From: Peribacillus psychrosaccharolyticus ATCC 23296
GTDB lineage: Bacteria; Bacillota; Bacilli; Bacillales; DSM-1321
Direction of reading: 5' to 3'
NCBI RefSeq assembly: GCF_000305495.1
Contig: NZ_AJTN02000245.1
Coordinates: forward strand, 1-32,509
DNA: 32,509 nt
Shown: piece after piece, positions 17,043 to 26,593 of the stretch
Position numbering within the stretch: position 1 is the stretch's first letter
Layout of the letters: the number at the start of each line of letters is the position of its first letter
The notes under the pieces: generated by a model
Seen by the model: the letters and a program-made list of their open reading frames with translations, nothing else
Databases searched by the model: none
What the model was told of the DNA's origin: nothing
Position numbers and translations under genes: made by a program

Positions 17043-18446
17043 ATGGGGACTAGTAAATTAAGGAATACTCATTCATTTTGGTACATCGTTATAATTTCAG
17101 CTGCTGCTGGAATGGCAGGATTACTTTACGGGTATGATACCGCTGTTATTTCTGGTGCAATTGGATTTTTACAAGAGTTGTATGATTTATCTCCAGCGAT
17201 GGAAGGGTTCGTTATTTCGAGTATTATGATAGGTGGTATTATTGGGGTTGCTGTTTCGGGCTATTTAAGTGATGCCTATGGAAGAAAGAAAATTCTAATG
17301 GTTGCTGCAATCCTCTTTGCGATATCAGCTATTGGCTCTGCTTTAGCCATTTCAGTTGCGATGCTGATTGGAGCAAGAATAATCGGTGGTATCGGTATTG
17401 GTCTTGCTTCTGCATTAGCGGTCACCTATATCACAGAATGTGCACCAGCTGCGATTCGTGGTCGTTTATCCTCTATGTACCAATTATTTACTGTCATCGG
17501 AATTTCAGCTACATTCTTTGTCAATTTATTAGTAGCCGATTCTGGAACACATGAATGGGGAGTGGAAACCGGCTGGCGCTGGATGTTAGGATACGGTGTT
17601 ATTCCTGCCTTAATCTTTTATCTAACATTGCTTTTCGTTCCGGAAAGTCCACGTTATTTGGTCCAAAAAGGAAGAGATCAAGAAGCATTACAGGTATTAA
17701 CAAATATTAATGGTAGTGAAGCAGCAAAAGTTGAAATGAAAGCGATTAAACATTCCATTGACACGGAAACAAATCTTTCAATGCGACAGCTGTTTAAACC
17801 AGGGTTAAGAAAAGCACTAGGGGTAGGAATCTTCCTCGCTCTTTTCAATCAAGTGATTGGAATGAATGCGATTACATATTATGGTCCGGAGATTTTTAGG
17901 ATGGTTGGTTTTGAAGATAACACGGAGTTTGTGGCCACAAGTATGGTTGGACTCATGCAGGTTGTTGCAACAGTTGCTGCCGTCATTTTAATCGATAAGG
18001 CAGGACGAAAAAAGCTGATGGCTATTGGCTCATTCTTTATGGCACTATTTATGCTCTTAATTGGAGGCGTTTTCTTTTTCGATATTAACAGCGGACCATT
18101 GCTTGTTATCTTCATTATGGGTTTCACAGCTGCATTCTGCATCTCGATGGGACCGATTCCATGGATTATGATTCCGGAAATTTTCCCGAATCATTTACGA
18201 GCACGAGCTGTCGGGTTAACAACGATGTTTTTGTGGGGAGCAAACTGGGCGATCGGCCAGTTTACCCCTATGTTATTAAACGGGTTGGGCGGAGCCATTA
18301 CATTCTGGATCTTTGCAGCTATTAACGTTATATGCTTCATCTTCGTTATGACCATTATTCCTGAAACTAAGAATAAAACGTTAGAAGAAATCGAACAATT
18401 TTGGAAGCCAAAAAACCAAAAAGTTCAAGTAAGAAAAGGTGCGTAA
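17043..18446 (+). CDS. araE: L-arabinose:H+ symporter (MFS sugar porter)
   Basis: AraE imports L-arabinose with protons. The 467-residue protein is very close in my memory to B. subtilis AraE, with GLLYGYDTAVISGAIGFL, the sugar-porter RXGRK motif (DAYGRKK), VPESPRYL, NQVIGMNAITYYGPEIF, DKAGRKKLM and the terminal PETKNKTLEEIE. ATG 17043 follows GAGGG with seven-base spacing; the reading from 16899 begins within the promoter and is not a real start. This leaves an untranslated leader of about 110 bases containing the cre-like site. It is monocistronic, with a terminator at 18459. Confidence 0.95.
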   Translation: MGTSKLRNTHSFWYIVIISAAAGMAGLLYGYDTAVISGAIGFLQELYDLSPAMEGFVISSIMIGGIIGVAVSGYLSDAYGRKKILMVAAILFAISAIGSALAISVAMLIGARIIGGIGIGLASALAVTYITECAPAAIRGRLSSMYQLFTVIGISATFFVNLLVADSGTHEWGVETGWRWMLGYGVIPALIFYLTLLFVPESPRYLVQKGRDQEALQVLTNINGSEAAKVEMKAIKHSIDTETNLSMRQLFKPGLRKALGVGIFLALFNQVIGMNAITYYGPEIFRMVGFEDNTEFVATSMVGLMQVVATVAAVILIDKAGRKKLMAIGSFFMALFMLLIGGVFFFDINSGPLLVIFIMGFTAAFCISMGPIPWIMIPEIFPNHLRARAVGLTTMFLWGANWAIGQFTPMLLNGLGGAITFWIFAAINVICFIFVMTIIPETKNKTLEEIEQFWKPKNQKVQVRKGA

Positions 18447-18458
18447 ATCTTATTGACT

Positions 18459-18507
18459 AAAACCCGCTGTGGAATTCTTTTATCAAGAATTCCACAACGG
18501 GTTTTTT
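18459..18507 (+). terminator. Terminator after araE
   Basis: AAAACCCG-TGTGGAATTCTT pairs with AAGAATTCCACA-CGGGTTTT across a short loop with one mismatch, followed by TT. Confidence 0.9.
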
Positions 18508-18643
18508 AATTTATAAAGGATTCATTTATCTTTGTTAACAAATAAAGGAAAAAAATTGTTTATAAGTTTGAAAGGTAATGTTAAAGTAACATAAAAGGAT
18601 AGTACTAAACTCGTAAATAATCATTCACCTTAAAGGAGTTATT

Positions 18644-19189
18644 ATGAATAAGGGTAAAAAAATACCTGTAAAATTAGTAGCTGTTCTTTCATTTATAGCC
18701 ATTCTTGCTGGGCTTTATTTATATTTATCATCTGTAGATGGTAATCGAAGCGCTTCGAAATCAAGTTTAGCAGTTAAAGAGCTTGCCGCACCAAAAGGCG
18801 GTACCTTTATAGAAGTCATAGAAAAAGACAAGCCGGATATCAATAAAGAATTTCCGCTCGGAATCACAGAACCTGCAATTCAAGATGCTATCCATGCTAT
18901 GTCCCATCAAAAAGTAAAAGCTGAGGACAAATGGGGATTTCTCCCGTTGACGCAGGATCGGGTAAAACGATTACTCGAAGTGGTCAAAGATGGTGAAGAA
19001 ACGTACAAGCATGCAGACACATACTTGACTATTCTTGAAAGTTGGAATAACCAAGAATTCAGCTCAGTAGATAAACAACATAATGATATTTGGAGGCTGC
19101 AATCTGGGACCATTGGCAAAGCAACGGGTATTTTGTCTGCTGCAGAAGAAAAAGCATATATAGAGAAGCATTATGACATACAAAAATAA
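18644..19189 (+). CDS. Membrane-anchored protein of unknown function (181 aa; possibly DUF6241-like)
   Basis: A single N-terminal membrane segment (VKLVAVLSFIAILAGLYLYL, residues about 9-28) anchors an extracytoplasmic domain. The domain includes EFPLGITEPAIQDAIHAMSHQKV and WGFLPLTQDRVKRLLEVV, with a conserved-looking HYDIQK end. It resembles a family of Bacillus proteins I recall as DUF6241, though I cannot confirm that here. ATG 18644 has AAAGGAG eight bases upstream. The gene stands between the araE terminator and the 70-aa gene. No enzymatic motif is visible, so no function is proposed. Confidence 0.65.
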   Translation: MNKGKKIPVKLVAVLSFIAILAGLYLYLSSVDGNRSASKSSLAVKELAAPKGGTFIEVIEKDKPDINKEFPLGITEPAIQDAIHAMSHQKVKAEDKWGFLPLTQDRVKRLLEVVKDGEETYKHADTYLTILESWNNQEFSSVDKQHNDIWRLQSGTIGKATGILSAAEEKAYIEKHYDIQK

Positions 19190-19270
19190 AATATCTGTTG
19201 TGTGTGCTCTTTATTTAAAGGGTTTCATCAACTAATGTCGAATTAAAAGTTGAGATAAGGAGTTGAGTAA

Positions 19271-19483
19271 ATGACTAAGGAAGATCTATTTAAAGTACTT
19301 CATAGTTCTGCCCGCGGTAACTTTTTTACGATAGAACTCGAAAAATCCCGCTACCAAAATGGGGATGAAGTGATGGCATTTGCCAATGAATTAGAAGCTG
19401 AAGGAAAAATAAAGATTAGAGAATTTAAGCAATTAAAAGAATCCATTTATTTACAGGGTATAATAAAGTATTCCTCTAATTAA
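19271..19483 (+). CDS. Small protein of unknown function (70 aa)
   Basis: ATG 19271 is preceded by AAGGAG with suitable spacing. The protein reads MTKEDLFKVL..., followed by NGDEVMAFANELEAEGKIKIREF, a helix-helix-strand pattern like a small winged-helix fragment, but no family is recognised. It has no signal or membrane segment. It follows the membrane-anchored protein by 81 bases with no terminator between, so the two may share a transcript ending at 19555. Confidence 0.6.
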   Translation: MTKEDLFKVLHSSARGNFFTIELEKSRYQNGDEVMAFANELEAEGKIKIREFKQLKESIYLQGIIKYSSN

Positions 19484-19514
19484 CTGAATGATGGTATTCA
19501 GTAAGATTGGAACT

Positions 19515-19555
19515 AGCGCTAAACTCATAATTTACAGGGTTAAGTGCTTTTTTTT
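19515..19555 (+). terminator. Terminator after the 70-aa gene
   Basis: An imperfect stem (AGCGCT...ACTC with GGGT..AAGTGCT) is followed by a run of eight T. Confidence 0.65.
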
Positions 19556-19610
19556 GCGGTATCTGGTACAGACTATGATAAAGTTGGTGTAATTAGGAGG
19601 AGAAGTGAAT

Positions 19611-20135
19611 ATGCGATTATCAGGAAAAAAAGTCATTAGTCTGGTGCATCATGATTTTGAAGATCTAGAGCTATGGTACCCAATATTACGATTACGCGAA
19701 GAGGGGGCAATTGTCCATCTTGCTGGTGAGAAAGCTGAAGAAACCTATATTGGGAAATATGGCGTACCAGCTGCAGCAGATTTTGCTTACGGGGATATTG
19801 AAGAGGGAGACTATGATGCCATTCTCGTGCCGGGCGGATGGGCCCCGGATAAAATCCGTCGTTTCCCTGAAGTCATCTCTCTTATACAAAGCATGGATGC
19901 AAATGATAAGGTAATCGGACAAATTTGTCATGCTGGCTGGGTGCTTATATCAGCTAAAATTCTCCAAGATAAAAAAGTGACCAGCACACCAGGGATAAAG
20001 GATGATATGGAGAATGCCGGTGCAATTTGGTATGATGAGGCCGTAGTTGTTGATGGAAACCTTGTTTCCAGCAGACGTCCGCCGGATCTTCCGGATTATT
20101 TACGAGAATTTATTAATGTACTTGAAAAAAAATAA
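19611..20135 (+). CDS. DJ-1/PfpI family protein
   Basis: This is a 174-residue DJ-1/PfpI (class I glutamine amidotransferase-like) protein, cytosolic. Visible features are HDFEDLELWYP with the conserved Glu, the LVPGGWAPD loop, and the nucleophile elbow QICHAGW with Cys106. Members act as glyoxalase/deglycase-like, chaperone or peptidase-like stress proteins; which applies here cannot be decided. AGGAGGAG serves either GTG 19605 or ATG 19611; I chose ATG. It stands alone between two terminators. Confidence 0.88.
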   Translation: MRLSGKKVISLVHHDFEDLELWYPILRLREEGAIVHLAGEKAEETYIGKYGVPAAADFAYGDIEEGDYDAILVPGGWAPDKIRRFPEVISLIQSMDANDKVIGQICHAGWVLISAKILQDKKVTSTPGIKDDMENAGAIWYDEAVVVDGNLVSSRRPPDLPDYLREFINVLEKK

Positions 20136-20143
20136 ACGTTACA

Positions 20144-20175
20144 AGCAGCTTCTCTTTTGGGAGAGCTGCTTTTTC
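20144..20175. terminator. Terminator between the DJ-1 gene and lsrF
   Basis: AGCAGCTTCTC pairs with GAGAGCTGCT over a short loop, followed by TTTTT. On the minus strand the stem is followed by an AT-rich tail, so it may also end the lsrK-cupin-lsrF transcript. Confidence 0.8.
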
Positions 20176-20202
20176 CGTTTATTAATGAGCCCAAGGCAGG
20201 GG

Positions 20203-20997
20203 TTATTCTGCTTTCGAATGGGCGGCGGTTTCGTATAATTCTACCGCTTCATTTACCGAGTAGTTATTCTTAACGATTGAGTGAATCGCTTTAATCATGG
20301 CTTCCGGATGTGCCGATTGCCAGATATTTCTCCCCATATCCACTCCCGCTGCCCCTTGAGCCAGTGCATAATAGGTGATTTCAAACGCCTCGCGGATCGT
20401 ATCAAATTTAGGACCTCCGGCAATCACAATGGGGACTGGACAGGTGCTGGTGACTTTCTCGAAATCTTCACAATAATAGGTTTTGACGATGTCTGCCCCC
20501 ATTTCAGCCGTTACCCGTGATGCTAACGACAAGAAACGGGCATCGCGTTTATCGAGTTCTTTACCAACAGCTGTTATACCTAAAACAGGTATTCCATATT
20601 GATGGGCATCGGTAACGACATGTGCTAGATTGGTAATAGTTTGAGTTTCGTAATTCGAACCAATGAAGACGGAAACACCGACCCCAACGACATTATGACG
20701 AATGGCTTCTTTAATAGAGGTAACAATCGTTTCGTTGGCTAAGTCCTTGCCTACCACGGTTGGACCACCTGAAACCCTTAGAACCATAGGCTTCTCCGTG
20801 TTTTCTGGAATACTTGCTGACAGAGTTCCCCTGGTTACATATAAGGAATCTGTATAGGGTAATAACTTCTTTACCGTTTCGCCCGGTTTCTCCAGGCCTC
20901 TTATGGGTCCTAAAAAATACCCATGATCAATGGCAAGCATCACAGCACGGCCATTCGGCAGAATCTTGTTCAAGCGGTTTTCAAATCCCCAGCTCAT
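20203..20997 (-). CDS. lsrF: LsrF: 3-hydroxy-2,4-pentadione-5-phosphate thiolase of AI-2 processing
   Basis: LsrF transfers an acetyl group from the isomerised phospho-AI-2 product to CoA, giving DHAP and acetyl-CoA. This 264-residue aldolase-fold protein shows AIDHGYFLGPIRGLEKPG, TRGTLSASIP, IGSNYETQTI, the Schiff-base Lys in DIVKTYYCEDFE (Lys172), PVPIVIAGGPK and GVDMGRNIWQS, all matching LsrF more closely than fructose-bisphosphate aldolase. It is shorter at the N-terminus than the 291-residue E. coli protein. The start overlaps the end of the cupin gene by 17 bases. It is last in the minus-strand arm of the lsr locus. Confidence 0.92.
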   Translation of the reverse strand: MSWGFENRLNKILPNGRAVMLAIDHGYFLGPIRGLEKPGETVKKLLPYTDSLYVTRGTLSASIPENTEKPMVLRVSGGPTVVGKDLANETIVTSIKEAIRHNVVGVGVSVFIGSNYETQTITNLAHVVTDAHQYGIPVLGITAVGKELDKRDARFLSLASRVTAEMGADIVKTYYCEDFEKVTSTCPVPIVIAGGPKFDTIREAFEITYYALAQGAAGVDMGRNIWQSAHPEAMIKAIHSIVKNNYSVNEAVELYETAAHSKAE

Positions 20998-21364
20998 CCT
21001 CTTTCAGCTCCTTTATCATGGGCTTATCCAGTACTATTGAATCTTTTTCGGCTATATGCGGTGACTTAATAAACAGTGCTTTGAAGTGTTCCGCAGATTC
21101 ATTGATCAGGTAGTGCGAATCTCCAGGACTGCATTGAATCATATCTCCCGGTTTTACCGGATACCTTTTATTATTGATATAAAAATCTATCGAACCTTCT
21201 AAAATATAAAAAGCTTCCTCACAAGTGGTGTGGTAGTGATTAGGGAAATCCTGTCCGGGTTTTAGCACCACAACGCCTATATCTATATTGGGACCTTTTG
21301 ATAGATACTTCGGTCCATTGTCGCCAAAACGATAATCAAAGTCATCTTCATGTACTTTTTTCAT
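20981..21364 (-). CDS. Cupin-domain protein between lsrK and lsrF
   Basis: This is a 127-residue single-domain cupin with both metal motifs: PGQDFPNHYHTTCEEAFYILEG (two His and Glu) and PGDMIQCSPGDSHYLIN (third His). It should be a cytosolic metal-dependent beta-barrel enzyme. The start has GGAGGTGA upstream, 20 bases after the lsrK stop, and its end overlaps lsrF, so it is tightly embedded in the AI-2 arm. LsrG, the isomerase that acts between LsrK and LsrF in enteric bacteria, is absent from the window. A role in handling phospho-DPD is inferred from position alone. The family has many unrelated functions. Confidence 0.85.
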   Translation of the reverse strand: MKKVHEDDFDYRFGDNGPKYLSKGPNIDIGVVVLKPGQDFPNHYHTTCEEAFYILEGSIDFYINNKRYPVKPGDMIQCSPGDSHYLINESAEHFKALFIKSPHIAEKDSIVLDKPMIKELKEDELGI

Positions 21365-21384
21365 TCATTCACCTCCTCTCAACG

Positions 21385-22941
21385 TTAAACCCCTGGTGCT
21401 TTCCACATATGCTTGGTTAAACCATTATCAGCCAATCGTAATTGCTCATTATAAATAGTCAGCCATTGGTCATAGATGTGAAGATATTGTTGATGGTTGG
21501 TCATATTCGGCAAATGAATTCGTTCCCATTTTACCGTTTTAACTGCTTCCGAAATAGATGAATAGAGTTGGACACCAACACCAGCGTATAAGGCAGTCCC
21601 AAGGGCAGCGGCTTCTTTGACAATCGGCACTTTAACCGAAACGCCTAAAACATCAGCTAATGTTTGGCTCCACAGTTTGCCTTTGGAGGCACCCCCGGTA
21701 AAAATAACTTCTTTTGGATAGAACCCTGTTTCTTCTTCTATTAGCTTTAAGTTTCCTAGAGTGACGAGGGCTGCATTTTCTTGGAGGGATTTAAATAATT
21801 CTTTTTTGCCTGACTTTTGAGGATCTAGACTCAAATTAATAAAAGAAGGTGAAGCATGTCTCCAGGAGGTGAAATTCATAATATTAGAGAAAATTGGCAT
21901 AATTCCATTAGAGCCGATTGGAACAATGCTTGCTTTTTCTTCTAATATTTCGTATGAATCGCGTCCTGATTTAAGTGCTTCAGCTTTTTCTTCAGCACAA
22001 AAGGCATCCCGAAACCAGCGCATAACAAGTCCGGGAGAAAAAGCAATGGTTTCTATTTGCCAAAGGTTTGGAACTGCGTGGCAATTCACCCGAATTCGGC
22101 CGAGAGTATCAACTATCGGTTTATTTATATTCACTTCTTGCTGCCAAAAAGAACCACCAGAAATAACGGTTTGTTCATGATCAATGGCGCCGACTCCAAC
22201 TGAGGCCATCTGTGCATCGCCTCCCCCTGAGAGAACGGGAATGCCTTCAGCTAATCCAGTACTATCAGCAATCTGTTTGGTAATATAACCGATCACGGTG
22301 CCAGCTTCTTTGACATCCGGAAGGAATGTGCTTTTGATTCCGCATAGTAAAGCGGCTGCTCGTGAGCCGCTTCGATTGTGTATATCAAATATTCCGCTAG
22401 TACAGCCGTTAGAGGGGTCCATATGTAACTCCCCCGATAATTTATAAAGAATCCAGTCGTTGATCATAGTTAAGGTTGTTGCTTTTTCATAGACTTTCGG
22501 TTCATGGTTTTTTAACCAAAGTAAGCGGGGAATAGCGCTAAGCGCAAATGTCTGCCCAGACAGCTGGTACGTAATCTGCTCTAAGTTTGCTTCTTGTGCT
22601 TTTAAAAATCCAGCTTCTTTTGCTGCTCGAGCATCGACATTTGCACAAGCCCATATTTCTCTGCCGTCTGCATCATATAAAACGAATCCTTCCCGCATAC
22701 TGGTGGCACTGATAGCTTTAATGTCGGATGAAATAATATTCGTCTTCTTTAAAAGAGAACGAATGCAGTCCTTGATAATCAACCAATTTTGCTGGTAATC
22801 AAAATCCATTGAATCAGGGTATTTTTCATCTTCTATATGTGTCCATTCAGTCTGCGAAACGCCAATCTGCCTGCCAGATAAATCGAATAAGACAGCCCGG
22901 ACACTGCCAGTTCCTGCATCTAACGCAAGAATGTAGTCCAT
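21385..22941 (-). CDS. lsrK: Autoinducer-2 kinase LsrK
   Basis: LsrK phosphorylates imported AI-2 (DPD), trapping it in the cell. It is an FGGY kinase of 518 residues with MDYILALDAGTGSVRAVLFD, SATSMREGFVLYD, WACANVDARAA, ALSAIPRLLWL, MRWFRDAFCAEEKAE, SPSFINLSLDP, SKGKLWSQTLADV and the terminal MWKAPGV, which agree closely with E. coli LsrK. ATG 22941 has GGAGGGAA upstream; a longer reading from 23031 has no ribosome binding site. It heads the lsrK-cupin-lsrF operon, divergent from lsrACDB. Confidence 0.94.
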   Translation of the reverse strand: MDYILALDAGTGSVRAVLFDLSGRQIGVSQTEWTHIEDEKYPDSMDFDYQQNWLIIKDCIRSLLKKTNIISSDIKAISATSMREGFVLYDADGREIWACANVDARAAKEAGFLKAQEANLEQITYQLSGQTFALSAIPRLLWLKNHEPKVYEKATTLTMINDWILYKLSGELHMDPSNGCTSGIFDIHNRSGSRAAALLCGIKSTFLPDVKEAGTVIGYITKQIADSTGLAEGIPVLSGGGDAQMASVGVGAIDHEQTVISGGSFWQQEVNINKPIVDTLGRIRVNCHAVPNLWQIETIAFSPGLVMRWFRDAFCAEEKAEALKSGRDSYEILEEKASIVPIGSNGIMPIFSNIMNFTSWRHASPSFINLSLDPQKSGKKELFKSLQENAALVTLGNLKLIEEETGFYPKEVIFTGGASKGKLWSQTLADVLGVSVKVPIVKEAAALGTALYAGVGVQLYSSISEAVKTVKWERIHLPNMTNHQQYLHIYDQWLTIYNEQLRLADNGLTKHMWKAPGV

Positions 22942-23087
22942 GGATTCCCTCCATTCTCTACTAGTGCAAAAGCACTGGATAAAAGTAAACTTCTTTACTT
23001 GAAATGGAACTATTCCTATTACTGAGAACATATTAATTAATGTGTACTTGTATTACTACAAAAGAATAAAACGGCAGGTGAAATGAG
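22942..23087. promoter_or_regulatory. Divergent lsrK/lsrA control region with several dyads
   Basis: The 146-base gap holds AGTGC-AAAA-GCACT (22963-22976), AAGTAAA-CTTC-TTTACTT (22983-23000), GGAACTATTCC (23006-23016) and ACATATTAATTAATGTGT (23028-23045, 16 of 18 bases symmetric). Any may be an operator or part of the divergent promoters. I could not identify convincing -35/-10 pairs. No regulator gene is adjacent. Confidence 0.5.
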
Positions 23088-24601
23088 ATGGAGAAAACCG
23101 GAGTTCCTTTACTGGAAATTGAACATATGTATAAGCAATTTGGCGGAAATCCTGTGTTAAAGGGGGTAGATTTAACCCTTAAAGCTGGAGAAATCTTTGC
23201 TATGGCAGGAGGGAATGGAGCAGGAAAATCAACATTAATGAAAATCATTACCGGCTTATATAAACCAGATGGTGGAAAGATGAAGGTGAAAGGAACAGCT
23301 GTATCTTTTACCAATACGCATGAAGCCCATTTACAGGGTATATATCTTGTACCGCAGGAACCGTTGATTTTTCCTAATATGTCCGTAGAAGAAAATATAA
23401 TGATTGGGGTGCCTGAGAATAGAGCCCAATGTAAAAAAAAATCAAAATCATAATTGAAAAGCTAGGGTGGAAGCTGAATGTACAAAGAAGTGCTTTAACG
23501 CTTACGATTGCTGAAAAGCAACTTGTGGAAATTATCCGAGGATTAGTTCGGGAGGCAGAGGTGTTGATATTAGATGAACCGACTTCCACGTTGACTTTTG
23601 GAGAAATTGATTCTCTGTTTATTAACATTAAGCGTCTAGCGAATGATGGGATGGGTGTCCTTTACATCACGCATAGGTTTTCAGAAATCTTTACTCTCGC
23701 TGATTCAGTAGCCGTTTTAAGAGATGGTGTCATTTCTTTACAAGGACCTGTTAAGCAATTTACGTACGAAAAGTTGGTGGAAGGCCTTGTTTCCCAGACT
23801 ACACCAAAAGAGAAGAACAGCGAAAAGCAACAACTGTTATTGAAACAGACAACGACTACGCATCAAGCAGCCTTAGAGGTAACCGATCTCACAGGCAGTC
23901 GATTTGCAGGGGTTTCGTTCCAACTATTCCCGGGGGAGGTACTTGGAGTTGCTGGCGTAGTGGGGGCTGGACGTACTGAATTGGCAGAAGCAATAGTAGG
24001 TCTTGATAAAATATTGGCTGGAAGAGTCGTATTAAATGAAAGAGATATCACCAATGATTCCTTCCGTCGCAGACTTAATGCCGGCTTAGTTTACGTACCT
24101 GAAGATCGTCATGCACATGGGATTTTTTCCATTACATCTATTAAAAACAATATTACATCTACAATCCTCCACCGTCTAAAAGGAATTCTTTTCCCTTTTC
24201 AAGAGGAAAGAGCCCTCGCAGCCTCCTATCTAGCTGATCTTCAAATTAAAGCTGAAAGCATTGATCAAGAACTAAAGAGTTTATCTGGAGGGAATCAACA
24301 AAAGGTAGTTCTTGCAAAGTATTTGGCAGCGCATCCAAAGGTGATTATTTTAGATGAACCGACACGGGGCATTGATGCACATGCACGAAACGATATTTAT
24401 AACATGATTCACCAGTTAAAAGCCAGCGGATTAGCCGTTTTATTAATTACTTCAGACATGGAAGAAATTCAGCAGTTAAGCAACCGGGTACTCGTGATGC
24501 ATGAAGGGAGCATGGTTACGATCCTACCTGAAAATGAGATTACTATTGAAGAAATAACTTCATATGCATTTGGTGTTCAGAGCGGGGTGAAGTATAGATG
24601 A
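23088..24601 (+). CDS. lsrA: AI-2 ABC transporter ATPase LsrA (frameshift in a poly-A tract)
   Basis: LsrA is the two-domain ATPase of the AI-2 importer. The first domain has Walker A GGNGAGKST (41-49), VPQEP Q-loop, and after the break IAEKQLVEI and LILDEPTS. The second has the degenerate GVVGAGRTE, LSGGNQQKV signature and VIILDEPTRGID. The frame is broken at the run of nine A (23433-23441): upstream it ends in TAA at 23451, while the other frame continues IKIIIEKLGWKLNVQRS into the next conserved part. With ten A the product is 504 residues, close to E. coli LsrA (511). lsrC overlaps its stop. Without correction the transporter would have no complete ATPase. Confidence 0.92.
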
Positions 24602-25620
24602 TGCCGTTCCTAATCAGGGTGTTAAAAGCAAGAGAGCTTTCGATTGTCCTTTTTTTAGCCGGCTTTTTTATCCTAGTTGGATCGATTAACAAAGAATTTA
24701 TTACAGGAGATACGATTGCTTTATTGATTAAATCAAGTGCTATTCTTCTGGTTATGGCAATTGGTCAATCCTTTGTTTTACTAACTGATAATATTGACGT
24801 TTCAGTTGGTTCAACAATGGGTTTATCGGCAGCGGTTACAGGTGTCCTGCTCACAGATGGTTACAGTCTATGGCTGATTGTACCGGCAGTCTTGCTAACC
24901 GGCGTTATTGTTGGACTATTAAATGGACTGGGGATTGCATACGGCAAGATTCCTTCCATTATCATGACTTTAGGTATGCTAGGGATCATACGGGGAACAA
25001 TGCTTTTATTTACGGAAGGAATGTGGATTGAAGACATACCCAATTTTTATAAAGAGTTGTCTGGGGCCGCATTACTAGGAATAAGTCTGCCTGTTTGGAT
25101 TGCCATTGTACTTGTAGTTGTTTGCCATTTGTATATTACGAGGACAAAGTCAGGGTGCTGCTTTTATGCAGTGGGAGATAATGAAGAAGGAGCAGTTTCA
25201 GTAGGTTTACCGGTAAAAAGAGTCCTTGTACTCTCTTTTATATTTTCATCTGTATCTGCCTCAATCGCAGCGTTATTATTTGTCATGAACATCGGGTTTG
25301 TTCCCAATCAAACAGGGAGTGGGATGGAACTTCAGGTCATTGCGGCGGCTGTCCTTGGGGGTGTAAGTTTAACTGGTGGGATTGGAAGTGTGATTGGTGC
25401 TGGTCTTGGGGCTGTGTTTTTTACCGTTATTAGTAACTCCCTTGTTTACCTAAAGATTCCAGCCTATTATAATGATGCGATTTCTGGGTTCTTATTATTA
25501 GCCATTGTTGTTGGGGATTCACAATTCCAAACGTATATTCGTAAACAATCGGCCAGAATAATTAGGAATGGGCAGAAAGGAGAAAATAAGGGTGAAAGAC
25601 AAACGACAACGATTACTTAA
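24598..25620 (+). CDS. lsrC: AI-2 ABC transporter permease LsrC
   Basis: This is a 340-residue membrane permease of the AraH/RbsC type, one half of the LsrC-LsrD channel. It shows the family segment LTDNIDVSVGSTMGLSAAVTG and the late AAAVLGGVSLTGGIGSVIGAGLGAVFF split over hydrophobic helices. The ATGATG start overlaps the lsrA stop (ATGA), so translation is coupled. It is followed by lsrD with overlap. Its length agrees with E. coli LsrC (342). Confidence 0.92.
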   Translation: MMPFLIRVLKARELSIVLFLAGFFILVGSINKEFITGDTIALLIKSSAILLVMAIGQSFVLLTDNIDVSVGSTMGLSAAVTGVLLTDGYSLWLIVPAVLLTGVIVGLLNGLGIAYGKIPSIIMTLGMLGIIRGTMLLFTEGMWIEDIPNFYKELSGAALLGISLPVWIAIVLVVVCHLYITRTKSGCCFYAVGDNEEGAVSVGLPVKRVLVLSFIFSSVSASIAALLFVMNIGFVPNQTGSGMELQVIAAAVLGGVSLTGGIGSVIGAGLGAVFFTVISNSLVYLKIPAYYNDAISGFLLLAIVVGDSQFQTYIRKQSARIIRNGQKGENKGERQTTTIT

Positions 25621-26578
25621 ATGGGAATTTGCTCTTGTTGGATTCCTTATTATTGAACTATTCTTGTTTGGACAATTATCTCCTAGTTTTCTTAACCTAA
25701 ATAATCTCTTATATAGTATGAATGATTTTGTCTATATTGCGTTAGCGGCTATTCCTGTGACATTTGTCATTATTACAGGTGGAATAGATGTTTCAATCGG
25801 AGCCGTGATGGGGTTATCATCCATCGTTCTTGGGGTTCTCTGGATGAATGGAGTTAATGTATGGATTGCGCTGTTGATTACTTTATTGGTTGCTGCAGTA
25901 GCCGGTTGTTTAAATGGAATATTGGTTGCCTGGACAAATGTACAGCCGTTGGTTGTTACATTGGGAGGTATGTTCGTTTTCTCAGGAATCGCTCTCGTTC
26001 TGTCAGGCGGATCGAGTGTATCAGGCTATGAAGGAATCAGTGGCTTCCCTAATGAATTTGTTGGACTTGCGAATGGTCAGCTAGTTGGTGTACCAAATCC
26101 AATCTGGATATTGGGGCTTTCTATCTTACTCTTTGGCTTTCTTCTTCACTTTACTCGTTATGGACGAAATGTTTTTCTTGTCGGAATCAATGCAAAGGCT
26201 GCTAGATATTCTGGAATTAATACCCGATTAATCATTATGAGTACGTATATGTTAGCAGGATTTGGGGGTGGTTTAAGTGGTGTCATTCTAACTTCGTATT
26301 TTAGTTCAGCTCGTTCAGATCTTGGAAGTGAAGCGGTCTTACCTATTATTACAGCAGTTGTCCTAGGAGGTACTAGTATTTTTGGAGGAAAAGGAAGTAT
26401 AATGGGCACGGCTATTGCGAGTATCGTGATAGGAATGACGCAATATGGTCTGCAGATGGTCAATATGACCAGCCAACAAACAAATATTGTAGTCGGATCC
26501 ATGCTTATAATCGCTGTTTTACTCAGAAATACACATTGGAAGAAGATGAGTAAATCACTTTCCATCATGAAAAAATAA
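25592..26578 (+). CDS. lsrD: AI-2 ABC transporter permease LsrD
   Basis: This second permease subunit shares the family pattern ITGGIDVSIGAVMGLSSI and VVLGGTSIFGGKGSIMGTAIAS, with about eight to ten hydrophobic helices. I chose GTG 25592, which has AAGGAG nine to eleven bases upstream and gives 328 residues, close to E. coli LsrD (330). An ATG at 25568 would add eight residues but has no clear site. It overlaps lsrC by 29 bases and is followed by lsrB 15 bases later. Confidence 0.9.
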   Translation: MKDKRQRLLKWEFALVGFLIIELFLFGQLSPSFLNLNNLLYSMNDFVYIALAAIPVTFVIITGGIDVSIGAVMGLSSIVLGVLWMNGVNVWIALLITLLVAAVAGCLNGILVAWTNVQPLVVTLGGMFVFSGIALVLSGGSSVSGYEGISGFPNEFVGLANGQLVGVPNPIWILGLSILLFGFLLHFTRYGRNVFLVGINAKAARYSGINTRLIIMSTYMLAGFGGGLSGVILTSYFSSARSDLGSEAVLPIITAVVLGGTSIFGGKGSIMGTAIASIVIGMTQYGLQMVNMTSQQTNIVVGSMLIIAVLLRNTHWKKMSKSLSIMKK

Positions 26579-26593
26579 TAAGGGGGAATCGTT

